Shown piece after piece: positions 1-7,627 of a stretch of DNA of 64,000 nucleotides. The first letter of the stretch is position 1, and the number at the start of each line of letters is the position of its first letter. This DNA comes from Salmonella enterica subsp. houtenae serovar Houten (GTDB lineage: Bacteria > Pseudomonadota > Gammaproteobacteria > Enterobacterales > Enterobacteriaceae), in assembly GCA_900478215.1 (NCBI GenBank), contig LS483478.1:4402001-4466000 (forward strand), read 5' to 3'. Made by a program: the position numbers and the translations under genes. The notes beneath the pieces were generated by a model. That model did no database searches. It saw only the letters and a program-made list of their open reading frames with translations, and had not been told where the DNA came from.

Positions 1-96
1 TGGCTGGATAAAGCCCTCGCCGACCCGTGCGCGCCGTGTAACCCGCGCGCCGCCAGCCGCGACGATGTGCGTGAACTGTACCTGGAGGCGTTATGA
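1..96 (+). CDS. C-terminal end of an iron-dependent alcohol dehydrogenase (lactaldehyde reductase-like), partial
   Basis: The first 31 codons are open and end at a TGA whose bases overlap the rhaM start codon. The peptide ends with a Cys-x-x-Cys-Asn-Pro-Arg stretch followed by a short acidic helix. This matches my memory of the C-terminus of FucO-type lactaldehyde reductases. A reductase of this kind beside rhaM would fit L-rhamnose catabolism, where lactaldehyde is produced and reduced to 1,2-propanediol. Only the tail is visible, so the assignment rests on about 25 residues and position. Confidence 0.5.
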   Translation, partial: WLDKALADPCAPCNPRAASRDDVRELYLEAL

Positions 97-407
97 TCCG
101 CAAAGCCTTTGTGATGCAGGTAAATGCCGACGCGCACGAGGAGTATCAGTGTCGTCATAACCCAATCTGGCCGGAGCTGGAGGCAGTATTAAAATCTCAC
201 GGCGCGCATCACTACGCGATTTATCTTGATGCGCAACGAAATCTTCTTTTCGCTACCGTTGAGATTGAATCCGAAGCGCGCTGGAACGCCGTCGCCAGTA
301 CCGACGTTTGCCAACGCTGGTGGCGGCATATGCGTGATGTGATGCCCGCGAATCCGGATAATAGCCCGGTCAGCGCCGAGCTAAAAGAGGTGTTCTATCT
401 GGCATAA
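93..407 (+). CDS. rhaM: L-rhamnose mutarotase
   Basis: A 104-residue protein of the RhaM/YiiL family. It interconverts the alpha and beta anomers of L-rhamnose in the cytoplasm, feeding rhamnose isomerase. Its length equals that of E. coli RhaM. The N-terminus MIRKAFVMQVN and His22, within Tyr18-Gln-Cys-Arg-His22, are family hallmarks, and the Trp-Trp-Arg-His-Met stretch near residue 76 is also typical. The start overlaps the preceding stop codon (ATGA), so translation is probably coupled to the upstream dehydrogenase. It looks like the last gene of a rhamnose operon entering from the left. Confidence 0.95.
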   Translation: MIRKAFVMQVNADAHEEYQCRHNPIWPELEAVLKSHGAHHYAIYLDAQRNLLFATVEIESEARWNAVASTDVCQRWWRHMRDVMPANPDNSPVSAELKEVFYLA

Positions 408-413
408 ACCTTT

Positions 414-440
414 GCCCGGCGGCGCTGACGCTGACCGGGC
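414..440. repeat. REP-like hairpin after rhaM
   Basis: GCCCGG and CCGGGC arms (414-419 and 435-440) flank a GC-rich centre seven bases after the rhaM stop. This has the form of a single enterobacterial REP unit and lies between convergent genes, where it may act as a transcript 3' end. Confidence 0.55.
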
Positions 441-449
441 CTACCATTC

Positions 450-998
450 TCAATTCTGTTCCGCCACCAGAATAGCCTGAGTATCCGGTTCCAGCGCTTT
501 AAAGATATGCGCCTGGTCGCCGGGATAACAAATGTAATCCCCTTCCGCCAGCTCTTCCGGCGCGTCGGTTAAACCGACGAGGGCCTTTCCCTGGGTAACA
601 ATAATATGTTCCACCGACCCCGGCGGATGCGGGTGAGAGATCCGGTCGGCCCCCGGCTGCGTCAACAGCAGATAGATATCACGCCGCGCGCCGGGCGGGC
701 ACGCCGCCAGTAATATCGCCTGATAATGCGCCTGCTCCGCCACCACTTTGGTGCCTTCCCCGCGGCGAATCACCTGCGTTTTTTGTACCTGCGGCTCCAG
801 CAGCCTGGCAAAGGGAATGTCGAGCGCGACACACAGCGACCATAGTGTCTCCAGGCTGGGGTTGCCATTCCCCGCTTCCAGTTGTGAAAGCGTAGATTTA
901 GCGATGCCTGCGCGCCGCGCAATCTCCGCCAGCGATAGTCCGGTTCGCTGGCGTTCGCGTACCAGGCTTCTGGCAATAACGCTAATAGGTTGTGTCAT
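450..998 (-). CDS. XRE-family regulator with C-terminal cupin domain
   Basis: The 182-residue protein has an N-terminal XRE helix-turn-helix (about residues 10-65, with the SLAEIARRAGIAKSTLSQLE signature) followed by a cupin domain (about 100-180, with a His-Pro-His-Pro-Pro-Gly metal/ligand motif). Such HTH-cupin proteins usually control a divergent or adjacent transport or catabolic gene in response to a small molecule. The start at 998 is chosen because the HTH begins right after it and GGATG lies upstream. The ATG at 1064 would add 22 unconserved residues and run through the operator repeats. The gene is divergent from azlC/azlD and probably regulates them and itself. The effector is unknown. 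Confidence 0.8.
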   Translation of the reverse strand: MTQPISVIARSLVRERQRTGLSLAEIARRAGIAKSTLSQLEAGNGNPSLETLWSLCVALDIPFARLLEPQVQKTQVIRRGEGTKVVAEQAHYQAILLAACPPGARRDIYLLLTQPGADRISHPHPPGSVEHIIVTQGKALVGLTDAPEELAEGDYICYPGDQAHIFKALEPDTQAILVAEQN

Positions 999-1011
999 AA
1001 AGCATCCAACG

Positions 1012-1073
1012 TTCACTATAACGAACGAAACGTTCGTCTTGTAAAGCAAATCTGTTCCGTTCATTATAATGAA
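1012..1073. promoter_or_regulatory. Two palindromic operators between the XRE-cupin regulator and azlC
   Basis: TTCATTATAATGAA (1060-1073) is a perfect 14-base palindrome. TTCACTATAACGAA (1012-1025) is the same motif with one broken pair, 48 bases away. Between them lie further GTTCG/CGAAC arms. The repeated symmetric motif in a divergent promoter is best explained as the binding site of the adjacent XRE-cupin protein, which is inference from position. Confidence 0.65.
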
Positions 1074-1098
1074 AATTCGTTCGATATGACTAAAGAAG

Positions 1099-1758
1099 AT
1101 GAAACACTATTTTTCCTGTCTCAAGGGAGACACGATAAAAGCGATATTTTTAGTGTGCCTGGCCGTGGGCGTCGTCGGCATGTCCTATGGCTCGCTGGCG
1201 ATGGCCTACGGTTTCCCGATGTGGGTGCCATTTGTACTCTCTATTTTTGTGCTGGCGGGCGCGTCCGAGTTTATGTTTATCGGCATTGTCGCCAGCGGCG
1301 GCAATCCGTTAGCGGCGGCGGCGGCGGGACTGCTGGTGAATGCGCGCCACGTGCCGTTTGGCGTAACGGTGCGCGATTTGGTCGGCACCCGCGCCGCCAG
1401 CTTTTTCGGCTGCCATATCATGAATGATGAGAGCGTGGTGTTCGGCCTGTCGCAAAAAACGCCGGAACAGCGTAAAGCGGCTTACTGGCTATGCGGGTCA
1501 GGCGTCGCTATTTTATGGCCGACAGGGACACTACTCGGCACGCTGGTCGGCAAATTGCTGCCCGCGCCGGAGACCATTGGTCTGGATGCCGTATTCCCGG
1601 CAATCTTACTGGCGCTGGTGATCCCGGCGTTTAAAAACCGCACCACATTGATTCGGGGTTGCAGCGGCGCCGCGCTGTCGCTTGCCGCTGTTCCCTTTGT
1701 GGCTGCCGGATTGCCGGTGTTGCTTTCGCTGCTTGGCCTACTGGCGAGGAAAAAATAA
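1099..1758 (+). CDS. AzlC-family branched-chain amino acid exporter, large subunit
   Basis: A 219-residue, very hydrophobic membrane protein of the AzlC/YgaZ family (E. coli YgaZ is about 245 residues). The family signature is visible around residues 40-110: FVLSIFVLAGASEFM, then LLVNARHVPFG and an acidic cytoplasmic stretch. With its AzlD partner it forms an inner-membrane exporter; YgaZH exports valine and methionine. The stop overlaps the start of the next gene (TAATG), indicating translational coupling. Substrate cannot be read from sequence. Expression is probably governed by the divergent XRE-cupin regulator through the palindromes just upstream. Confidence 0.88.
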   Translation: MKHYFSCLKGDTIKAIFLVCLAVGVVGMSYGSLAMAYGFPMWVPFVLSIFVLAGASEFMFIGIVASGGNPLAAAAAGLLVNARHVPFGVTVRDLVGTRAASFFGCHIMNDESVVFGLSQKTPEQRKAAYWLCGSGVAILWPTGTLLGTLVGKLLPAPETIGLDAVFPAILLALVIPAFKNRTTLIRGCSGAALSLAAVPFVAAGLPVLLSLLGLLARKK

Positions 1759-2081
1759 TGGGCAATATGACGCTATTTATTATCGGTATTGCTCTTTTAT
1801 CCGCAGGAACCTATTTGATGCGCCTCGGCGGCGCGAAACTTGGCAGCCGTCTGGCGCTGTCTGAGCGTTCACAGGCGCTGCTGTCGGATGCGGCAACGGT
1901 GCTACTATTCTCCGTCGCGCTGGCGACCACCTTTTACGAAGGCGAACATTTTGCCGGCATGTCGCGCGTATTGGGCGTCGCCTTCGCCGTATTTTTAGCC
2001 TGGCGTAAAATGCCGCTTATTGTGGTGATTATCGCCGCCGCGGTAGTGACGGCGCTGCTGCGGCTGGCGGGTATACATTAA
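1758..2081 (+). CDS. AzlD-family exporter subunit
   Basis: A 107-residue protein with about four membrane segments, belonging to the AzlD/YgaH family, the small obligate partner of AzlC. The motif GTYLMRLGG near residue 17 and the AFAVFLAWRKMPLIVVI segment are typical. The ATG at 1758 overlaps the azlC stop codon. An in-frame ATG further upstream would lie deep inside azlC and add unconserved residues. Confidence 0.88.
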   Translation: MGNMTLFIIGIALLSAGTYLMRLGGAKLGSRLALSERSQALLSDAATVLLFSVALATTFYEGEHFAGMSRVLGVAFAVFLAWRKMPLIVVIIAAAVVTALLRLAGIH

Positions 2082-2119
2082 AAAGCGCTTTTGCATTTAG
2101 ACGCTGTGCATATATTTCT

Positions 2120-2148
2120 GCCGGGTGGCGGCTAACGCCTTACCCGGC
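2120..2148. repeat. REP element
   Basis: GCCGGGTGGCGGCTAACGCC followed by TTACCCGGC is a classical enterobacterial REP unit with complementary GCCGGGT and ACCCGGC ends. It lies between the convergent azlD gene and the kinase gene. Confidence 0.8.
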
Positions 2149-2195
2149 TTATAAAACCAGATATATCAACAAATTATACATCTTAACTTAACGTA

Positions 2196-2753
2196 TTACT
2201 GTATTTGCGCTTCGATCCAACGGATAACGGATGCAATATCCAGCGGCTGCTGCTGTTGATCTACCGTAAACACCGGCCCCAGGCGCATTGGTTGCGCCCG
2301 TTGCGCCAACTGGGCCAGCTCCGGGAGATACTCTTCGCCCGGATGCCCCGGTTTACGGTCCTGCAACCGACTGGCGTAGCGCGATACCGCCAGCTCCGGC
2401 GAGATCTGATTCCAGACTTCAAGGACCTTTTCCACTCCCGCTTGTTGCAGCAACTGCTGCAACATTTCGCGCGGCTGAAAACCAAACCAGGCGTCAATTA
2501 ACCAGACACAGCCTGCCGACGACTGGCCAACAATCGACCATATGACCTCATAGGCGGCGCAGCCCAACTGCCGGTTGAAAGGACGATCAATGTCAGTAAA
2601 GCGCGCCATAAATGGCTCCTTAATACCGTCGATGGTGAGCAGCGGCAGATTAAATGTTGTCGATAGCTGCCGGGTGACGGTGCTTTTACCCGATGCAGGA
2701 ATGCCGTTAATTAAAATCACCGTTTTACAGCCTGGTGTGAGATATCTGTTCAT
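2196..2753 (-). CDS. P-loop kinase (AAA/zeta-toxin-like fold) of a sugar operon
   Basis: A 185-residue protein with a Walker A motif GIPASGKST at residues 17-25, a DxD-like pair in LIDAWFGF near residue 95, and an Arg-rich C-terminal half suited to a phosphoryl-transfer lid. Small P-loop kinases of this type phosphorylate diverse small molecules. Its start overlaps the upstream EIIA stop (ATGA), so it is the last gene of the PTS operon read leftwards. No specific substrate can be assigned. A diverged relic of a paralogous gene lies at 7533-7627. Confidence 0.7.
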   Translation of the reverse strand: MNRYLTPGCKTVILINGIPASGKSTVTRQLSTTFNLPLLTIDGIKEPFMARFTDIDRPFNRQLGCAAYEVIWSIVGQSSAGCVWLIDAWFGFQPREMLQQLLQQAGVEKVLEVWNQISPELAVSRYASRLQDRKPGHPGEEYLPELAQLAQRAQPMRLGPVFTVDQQQQPLDIASVIRWIEAQIQ

Positions 2754-3187
2754 AACAGCGCGACGACCTCCTCCCGGCTGCTGGCGGCCCGCAGCTTAGT
2801 CATCGTTTCGTTATTATCGAGTAATGCGATAATCGCGCGGATCCCCTCCTCAATATGGGCATTGCTGTCCTGCGCGCCGAACATAATGACAATATCCGCC
2901 TTCTCGCTATCGGCAAACTGAATCGGTTTGTTCAGCACCACCAGGCTAAAACAGTTACGCTTTACGCCGCATTCAGGTCTGGCATGAGGGATCGCTACGC
3001 CTTCATCAAAAACGTAATACGCACCATGGTGCAGAGTATTATCAATCACCGCCTGGCCGTATTCTGCCGAGATATACCCTTTTGCCACCAGCGGACTGGC
3101 CGCCAGGTGAATCACTTTCTGCCAGTCTGACTCCGTGACGCCGACCTGAATCGCATCGGCCTCAATAAGTAATTCTTTTATCGTCAT
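2750..3187 (-). CDS. PTS EIIA component, ascorbate/fructose type
   Basis: A 145-residue EIIA-PTS-2 domain. The phosphorylated histidine is His68 in EGVAIPHARPE, the canonical active-site loop; the layout resembles UlaC. It takes phosphate from HPr and passes it to the operon's IIB cysteine. The start is preceded by AAGGAG. It overlaps the downstream kinase by four bases. The aldolase and an 89-residue unknown gene separate it from the IIB and IIC genes. Confidence 0.9.
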   Translation of the reverse strand: MTIKELLIEADAIQVGVTESDWQKVIHLAASPLVAKGYISAEYGQAVIDNTLHHGAYYVFDEGVAIPHARPECGVKRNCFSLVVLNKPIQFADSEKADIVIMFGAQDSNAHIEEGIRAIIALLDNNETMTKLRAASSREEVVALL

Positions 3188-3207
3188 GATGACTCCTTAA
3201 GAGCCTA

Positions 3208-3412
3208 TATCAGTAGGCGTTATCGGTGCAGGCGGTTTGGACACGGACAGCGCGGAAAAACCGGAGCGTACACGTAGTACGTGAGGATTCGCTTCGCTTC
3301 GCTTCGCTTCGCTCACCCTTCGGGCCGCCCTGAAGGGCGTTCAAAGAAAAATCTTTGTGAGCACTGCCCTGGTTCAAACTGGCAAACAAGATAGCCTAAT
3401 GAACAGGTTCTA
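3208..3412. repeat. Intergenic repeat element containing a TTCGC microsatellite
   Basis: The interval between the EIIA gene and the 89-residue gene is filled by GC-rich inverted arms such as TACACGTAGTACGTGA and CGGGCCGCCCTGAAGGGCG. It has the look of the scattered non-coding enterobacterial repeats. Inside it, TTCGC is repeated five times in tandem (3288-3313). A related sequence, sharing the GGAGCGTACA...GTACGTGA core, lies at 10274-10458. No gene is visible. Confidence 0.6.
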
Positions 3413-3679
3413 AATATTACGGCGAATAACATTACGTAACTCATCAATGCGAACAAAAAGCGCATCTATTTCCTGGCGGTGAGTTTTACTTTTGGCATAC
3501 ACCGACAGCGCCCGGTTATAAATCAGCATTAACGCTTTCTGCACGTCGCCATTACCAGGGTTGCCCTGTAATTCACCTTCCAGCCTGGTTATTTCCTCCG
3601 CCAACTGGCGGGACTGTTGGTCATAATTCTGCAGTGGGTTATTTTCTTTTTTCCACAGCCTTTTCAAAGATTCAAACAT
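3410..3679 (-). CDS. Small coiled-coil protein of unknown function
   Basis: The 89-residue product is highly charged and predicted to be mostly helical, with heptad-like stretches (LAEEITRLEGEL near residue 27 and RIDELRNVIRRNI at the end). It has no membrane segment and no recognised domain. It sits between the aldolase and EIIA genes and is transcribed with them; GGAGG lies shortly upstream of the start. Its place suggests an accessory role in the sugar operon. I do not recognise it. Confidence 0.6.
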   Translation of the reverse strand: MFESLKRLWKKENNPLQNYDQQSRQLAEEITRLEGELQGNPGNGDVQKALMLIYNRALSVYAKSKTHRQEIDALFVRIDELRNVIRRNI

Positions 3680-3737
3680 AGCGAGCTCCTCCCTGACGGA
3701 CTACAGGGCAACGGAATACCATTAAATAACGAAGGTT

Positions 3738-4580
3738 TTATTTAAACAGGGCGATTTTTTCCATTAATACATGAGTGACCGCGTTATTCGCCGGAATTAA
3801 AAACTTGCGTACGCTGTCATTCACTTTGCCTTTTTCAAAGGTCGTTTTACATTGGTCGACCCACTGGACGTTCATTTCGGTGCCGACGTTTACTTTATTG
3901 ATGCCCTCAGTGACGGCCAAGCGCATGTCATCATTACTGACGCCAGTACCGCCATGAAGCACTAAAGGCACGCCGGTAGCGACACTGATCTCTTTCAGCC
4001 GCTGGTGCTGGATCTGCGCCTTGCCGGTATACAGGCCGTGCACCGTCCCCACGGAAACCGCCAGCATGTCAACCTGCGTCTCATCGACAAAGCGTTTGGC
4101 ATCTTCCACTGTCGTGAAGCAGATATCTTCCGCAGCCACGGCTTTGCCATCTTCCGATCCACCGATCGCCCCCAATTCGCCTTCTACCGTGATATTCCGT
4201 GGGCGCGCCATCTCTACCACTATCCGCGTATTGCCTATATTTTCCTCCAGCCCCAAATGGGAACCGTCGTACATTACGGAAGAAAACCCGGCGTCCATGG
4301 CCGTTTCAATAGCGCTGATATCGGAGCAGTGATCCAGATGCAAGCAGGTCGGCACATTTTCACTTTCCGCTAATGAACAAACGGCATCCACCAGTAAACG
4401 ATAACCAAGATATTCCGCCGTCCCGGTGGAGATTTGAATCATTAATGGGCTATTGCTTTTTTGCGCCGCTTTAAAAAATGCCGGTAGCATTTCAATGCAG
4501 TGCAAATTAAATGAACCAATAGCTTTAAATTTTCTTTCCTGCGCAATTTTCAGAATATCGTTGAAGTTATACAGACTCAT
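3738..4580 (-). CDS. Class II ketose-bisphosphate aldolase (GatY/KbaY/FbaA family)
   Basis: A 280-residue class II aldolase, close in length to GatY and KbaY (284-286). It would cleave a ketohexose 1,6-bisphosphate to dihydroxyacetone phosphate and glyceraldehyde 3-phosphate. Zinc ligands are visible in CLHLDHCSD (His81 region), in TVHGLYTG and in LVLHGGTG; the phosphate-binding GGTGVSND follows. The first 14 bases overlap the end of the IIC gene. With the phosphofructokinase homologue upstream it forms a kinase-aldolase pair, implying that the PTS delivers a ketose 6-phosphate or 1-phosphate. Tagatose versus fructose stereochemistry cannot be told from the sequence. Confidence 0.9.
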   Translation of the reverse strand: MSLYNFNDILKIAQERKFKAIGSFNLHCIEMLPAFFKAAQKSNSPLMIQISTGTAEYLGYRLLVDAVCSLAESENVPTCLHLDHCSDISAIETAMDAGFSSVMYDGSHLGLEENIGNTRIVVEMARPRNITVEGELGAIGGSEDGKAVAAEDICFTTVEDAKRFVDETQVDMLAVSVGTVHGLYTGKAQIQHQRLKEISVATGVPLVLHGGTGVSNDDMRLAVTEGINKVNVGTEMNVQWVDQCKTTFEKGKVNDSVRKFLIPANNAVTHVLMEKIALFK

Positions 4581-5934
4581 GAATATTTTCCCCTTTTGGC
4601 TTAGCTGATTTACCGTTTACGAACCATGCCAGTGCGGCAACAAAAACAATGAATAAGGCGACAAATAACCCGTTATTCTGGAAGGCGTGACCTAATACCA
4701 GGCCGGAACTAATGACATCCGAATCACTGAAGGTGACGCCGGTAAAGCCGTAGCTTTCCAGCATCGGCACTAAAATCGCAGGCAGGAAGGTGATGAACAG
4801 GCCATGAACCACACCGCCGATCATCGCCCCGCGCCGACCTCCCAGCGCATTGCCAAATACGCCTGCCGTACCGCCAGCAAAGAAGTTGGTGAGCAGACCC
4901 GGCAGAATCATCGCCAGACCGAACATCGGAAAGACCAGCATGCCGATGATGGAACCGACGGTGGTCGCCAGGAACCCGACAATCACCGCATTGGGCGCAT
5001 AGGGGAACAGAACCGGACAATCCAGCGCGGGCTTGGCGTCCGGGACAATGCGCATCGCAATACCGCGAAATGCCGGAACCAGCTCATTAAGCAATAAACG
5101 CACACCGCTGTAGAGAACAAATACGCCCGCCACGAACTGAATAGACTGCATAAAGGCGTACATCAGGTAGTTAATACCGTTGGAGAACTGAGCGATATAT
5201 TCCGGGCCCGCCGCAATCGCAGGAATCAGGTACATCGGCACCATCACCACCGCCATCGCGAGATAGGTATCCTGGAGAAACTTAAAGTTATCCGGTAATT
5301 CAAGGTCTTCCGTTGAACGGGAGCCTTTACCCACCACTTTAGCCACCGCCGCCTGTACCAGATAACCAATGGTACAGAAGTGCCCCAGCGCCACGTCATC
5401 AGAATCAGTAATGCGCCTAACGATCGGCTGCGCCAGCGCGGGCATCAATACCGCCATCACGCCGCCGAAAATCCCGCCAGTCAAAATCAACGGTAGTCCC
5501 GTCAGCCCGGCTTTATAGCCAATCACCGCGCCAATGGTCGCCATCCACAGCAGCGCCTGGCCGGTCAGGAAGATATATTTCAGCGGCGTCAGGCGGGCGA
5601 TAATAATGTTGACGGCAAAAATCACCATTAAGGTCAACGCCACTTCGGAACCCAGTTCACGGTTGGCTAATCCGGCAATGGCGGCAACATCGGTAATGTA
5701 GCCTTTCATGCCAAATCCCTGGGTGAAGATATCGTTGAGGAACGTCAGCGTGGCGACAATAATGTTGATTCCGGCCATCATAATTAAAAAGCCGAGCAGC
5801 GTTTTAAACGTTCCTTCTGCCGTTTTGCCCGGCGATTTCTTTTGCAGAATCAGGCCCAGCATCGCAATAAATGCAATTAATATCGAAGCCTGACCGAGCA
5901 AATCTTTGACGATAAACTCTACAAAGCTATTCAT
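4567..5934 (-). CDS. PTS EIIC permease, UlaA/SgaT (ascorbate) family
   Basis: A 455-residue polytopic membrane protein. The segment LILQKKSPGKTAEGTFKTLLGF, the LTGQALLW motif and the FPYAPNAVIVGF stretch near residue 318 align from memory with UlaA, the ascorbate permease. It belongs to the ascorbate-galactitol PTS superfamily and transports the sugar while IIB phosphorylates it. The start lies eight bases before the IIB stop, so the two are coupled. The family is broader than ascorbate, and the downstream kinase and aldolase argue for a ketose or its precursor. Confidence 0.88.
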   Translation of the reverse strand: MNSFVEFIVKDLLGQASILIAFIAMLGLILQKKSPGKTAEGTFKTLLGFLIMMAGINIIVATLTFLNDIFTQGFGMKGYITDVAAIAGLANRELGSEVALTLMVIFAVNIIIARLTPLKYIFLTGQALLWMATIGAVIGYKAGLTGLPLILTGGIFGGVMAVLMPALAQPIVRRITDSDDVALGHFCTIGYLVQAAVAKVVGKGSRSTEDLELPDNFKFLQDTYLAMAVVMVPMYLIPAIAAGPEYIAQFSNGINYLMYAFMQSIQFVAGVFVLYSGVRLLLNELVPAFRGIAMRIVPDAKPALDCPVLFPYAPNAVIVGFLATTVGSIIGMLVFPMFGLAMILPGLLTNFFAGGTAGVFGNALGGRRGAMIGGVVHGLFITFLPAILVPMLESYGFTGVTFSDSDVISSGLVLGHAFQNNGLFVALFIVFVAALAWFVNGKSAKPKGENIHESV

Positions 5935-6241
5935 AGTCTGCTACCTTCAGATTACGCTCTTTTAAGAATGCGACGATCTTAGTTTCAATCTCATCTTTAT
6001 CTGTGAGTTTATTTAGCACTACGACGCGCTTAATTTCCTCTTCGCTGGCATCTGCCGTTAATATATCGGCAAAGGTTTTTTGCGTCAGAATCATGTCGGA
6101 TTTAAACGCCCCGGCTTCGGAAACGGTGGTATGTTCAATATGTGCCGGGATTTCCAGTTTCTTTAAAACCGCTTTCGCCGTCATTTCAATGGCAAAGCTT
6201 GAACCGAGGCCGCAGCCACATACGCAAAGAATTTTCAGCAT
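5927..6241 (-). CDS. PTS EIIB component, ascorbate/galactitol type
   Basis: A 104-residue IIB with the phosphocysteine loop at its N-terminus (ILCVCGCGLGSSFA; likely phospho-Cys8), as in UlaB. Start 6241 is chosen because GAGGAG lies eight bases upstream; a longer frame starting with TTG at 6256 would consume that ribosome-binding site. The gene follows the kinase gene by eleven bases. Two extra cysteines flank the active one, which is uncommon. Confidence 0.88.
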   Translation of the reverse strand: MLKILCVCGCGLGSSFAIEMTAKAVLKKLEIPAHIEHTTVSEAGAFKSDMILTQKTFADILTADASEEEIKRVVVLNKLTDKDEIETKIVAFLKERNLKVADYE

Positions 6242-6252
6242 GCAAGGTCTCC

Positions 6253-7233
6253 TCAAATAATATTGAGTTGTTTGGCAAGTTTGTAATGGTGTCCTTCGAT
6301 ATCTACCAGACGTTTTTTCATACTGACGAGATCAATCGGAATAGGTTTATTACTTGAATTAATTATAATGGCTTTATTTTTCATCCCTGACTGAATGCAA
6401 CGAACCACTTCGCTGGCCATAATGGTGCCCTGATAAATCTCCTCGCAGGTCGGGTCGCCGCTGCGTAAACCGTAGCCCATTATCGTCTTACGAATGCGCA
6501 CGCCAATGCGCGGTTCGAGCTGTTTAATCATGGTATCGATTGCCCCCTGAAAGCCGGGGGAATACTCCCTGGTATAGCCTTCGGAACAAAGAATCACGAC
6601 GCTATTCTGCTTTGCCAGCTTCTGCTTCACGCGCTCGGCCAGCATTTCTAACGGCATCTGCGATTCCGGGATCAGGGCAATATCGGCATTACATTTGATA
6701 GCAGATTGCAACGTTAATTCTCCACAATAACCTCCTAGTATTTCGACCATAAATACACGGCCCGGTAATGCTCTTCCTGTATTTCTTAAACGGGAAACTT
6801 CTTTAATAATTTGCTCGCAGGCGGTAGAGAAACCAATCGTATAATCACTGCCGTAAACATCATTATCGATAGTCATCCCGACGCCAAAACAATTAATATC
6901 AAACTCGCTCAGCGTATTGAGAAACTGCAGGCTGCCATCACCGCCTGCCATAATCAGCACATCGATACGCAGTGATTTAATTTTTTTGGCAATAATTTCA
7001 TATTCACTGCGCTGTAGTTTTCGACTGGTACGCCCTGATGTAATAATCGGAATAGCGGCAATAGAGAAATCAACCAAATCGCGCCAGGCGACATCATGGT
7101 GATCTTTCTCCAGCAAACCGGTAATACCACCATTAAACAACGTGATTTCTGCATTGGTAAATCTGGCAATCTGAAATATAAAATTATTCATGCCGGAGAC
7201 ATCCCCGCCGCTAACGACAATACCGATTTTCAT
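6253..7233 (-). CDS. Phosphofructokinase-family sugar-phosphate kinase
   Basis: The 326-residue protein has the PFK-A fold signatures in order: GGDVSGMN near residue 10, GGDGSLQF (ATP-type GGDGS), MTIDNDVYGSDYTIGF carrying the catalytic Asp, and MVEILGGYCGELTL. It departs from housekeeping PfkA at substrate positions: the canonical MGR becomes LGG, and the QRGG loop becomes LRSGDP. It probably phosphorylates a different ketose phosphate, for example tagatose 6-phosphate, to the bisphosphate used by the neighbouring aldolase. Start 7233 follows GGGGGA; a longer frame to 7332 adds 33 unconserved residues. It is the first gene of the operon. Confidence 0.85.
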   Translation of the reverse strand: MKIGIVVSGGDVSGMNNFIFQIARFTNAEITLFNGGITGLLEKDHHDVAWRDLVDFSIAAIPIITSGRTSRKLQRSEYEIIAKKIKSLRIDVLIMAGGDGSLQFLNTLSEFDINCFGVGMTIDNDVYGSDYTIGFSTACEQIIKEVSRLRNTGRALPGRVFMVEILGGYCGELTLQSAIKCNADIALIPESQMPLEMLAERVKQKLAKQNSVVILCSEGYTREYSPGFQGAIDTMIKQLEPRIGVRIRKTIMGYGLRSGDPTCEEIYQGTIMASEVVRCIQSGMKNKAIIINSSNKPIPIDLVSMKKRLVDIEGHHYKLAKQLNII

Positions 7234-7363
7234 TACGTTTCCCCCGAAGCTTCCGTGGAAACATTTTTCCCTGACTTCAAGCCTATTATTTGCAATAGAG
7301 ATCACAAAATGTCGATAAATTTGCTGTCGCATAATATTGACAGACTCATTATTGAAGTATTTT

Positions 7364-7379
7364 TGTGAGGTTAATCACA
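7364..7379. promoter_or_regulatory. Predicted CRP site upstream of the PTS operon
   Basis: TGTGAGGTTAATCACA has both CRP half-sites intact (TGTGA, six-base spacer, TCACA). It lies about 130 bases before the kinase start. A TATTAT hexamer (minus strand, 7331-7336) sits where a class II promoter would need its -10 element, roughly. This predicts catabolite control of the sugar operon. The rest of 7234-7532 is AT-rich with no gene. Confidence 0.7.
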
Positions 7380-7532
7380 TTTATAAATTGAGACCTGTTT
7401 AACAGTTATTTTTTTATTCCGTTAATTATCATTGAGTTGATATACGAAGAAAAAATCTTCATCATTGTGGCGTTTTATCGCAATATTCAGTTTTTATGAA
7501 AAGATAAAAATGTGATAAATACCGCATTTTTG

Positions 7533-7627
7533 TTTCACGCGGTTGAAAGCCAAACCCGGCATCAATCAACCAGGCCACGCCTGCTGGCGAGTGTCCGACA
7601 ACCGACCAGATCACCTCATAGGCCGCA
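7533..7627 (-). pseudogene. Relic of a second P-loop kinase gene
   Basis: Read on the minus strand these 95 bases encode 31 residues (AAYEVIWSVVGHSPAG, then VAWLIDAGFGFQPRE) that match residues about 59-90 of the kinase at 2196-2753 with only a few changes. The DNA is about four-fifths identical by eye. Nothing else of the gene remains; its other end abuts the frvA relic. It is a broken paralogue marking a rearrangement join. Confidence 0.8.
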
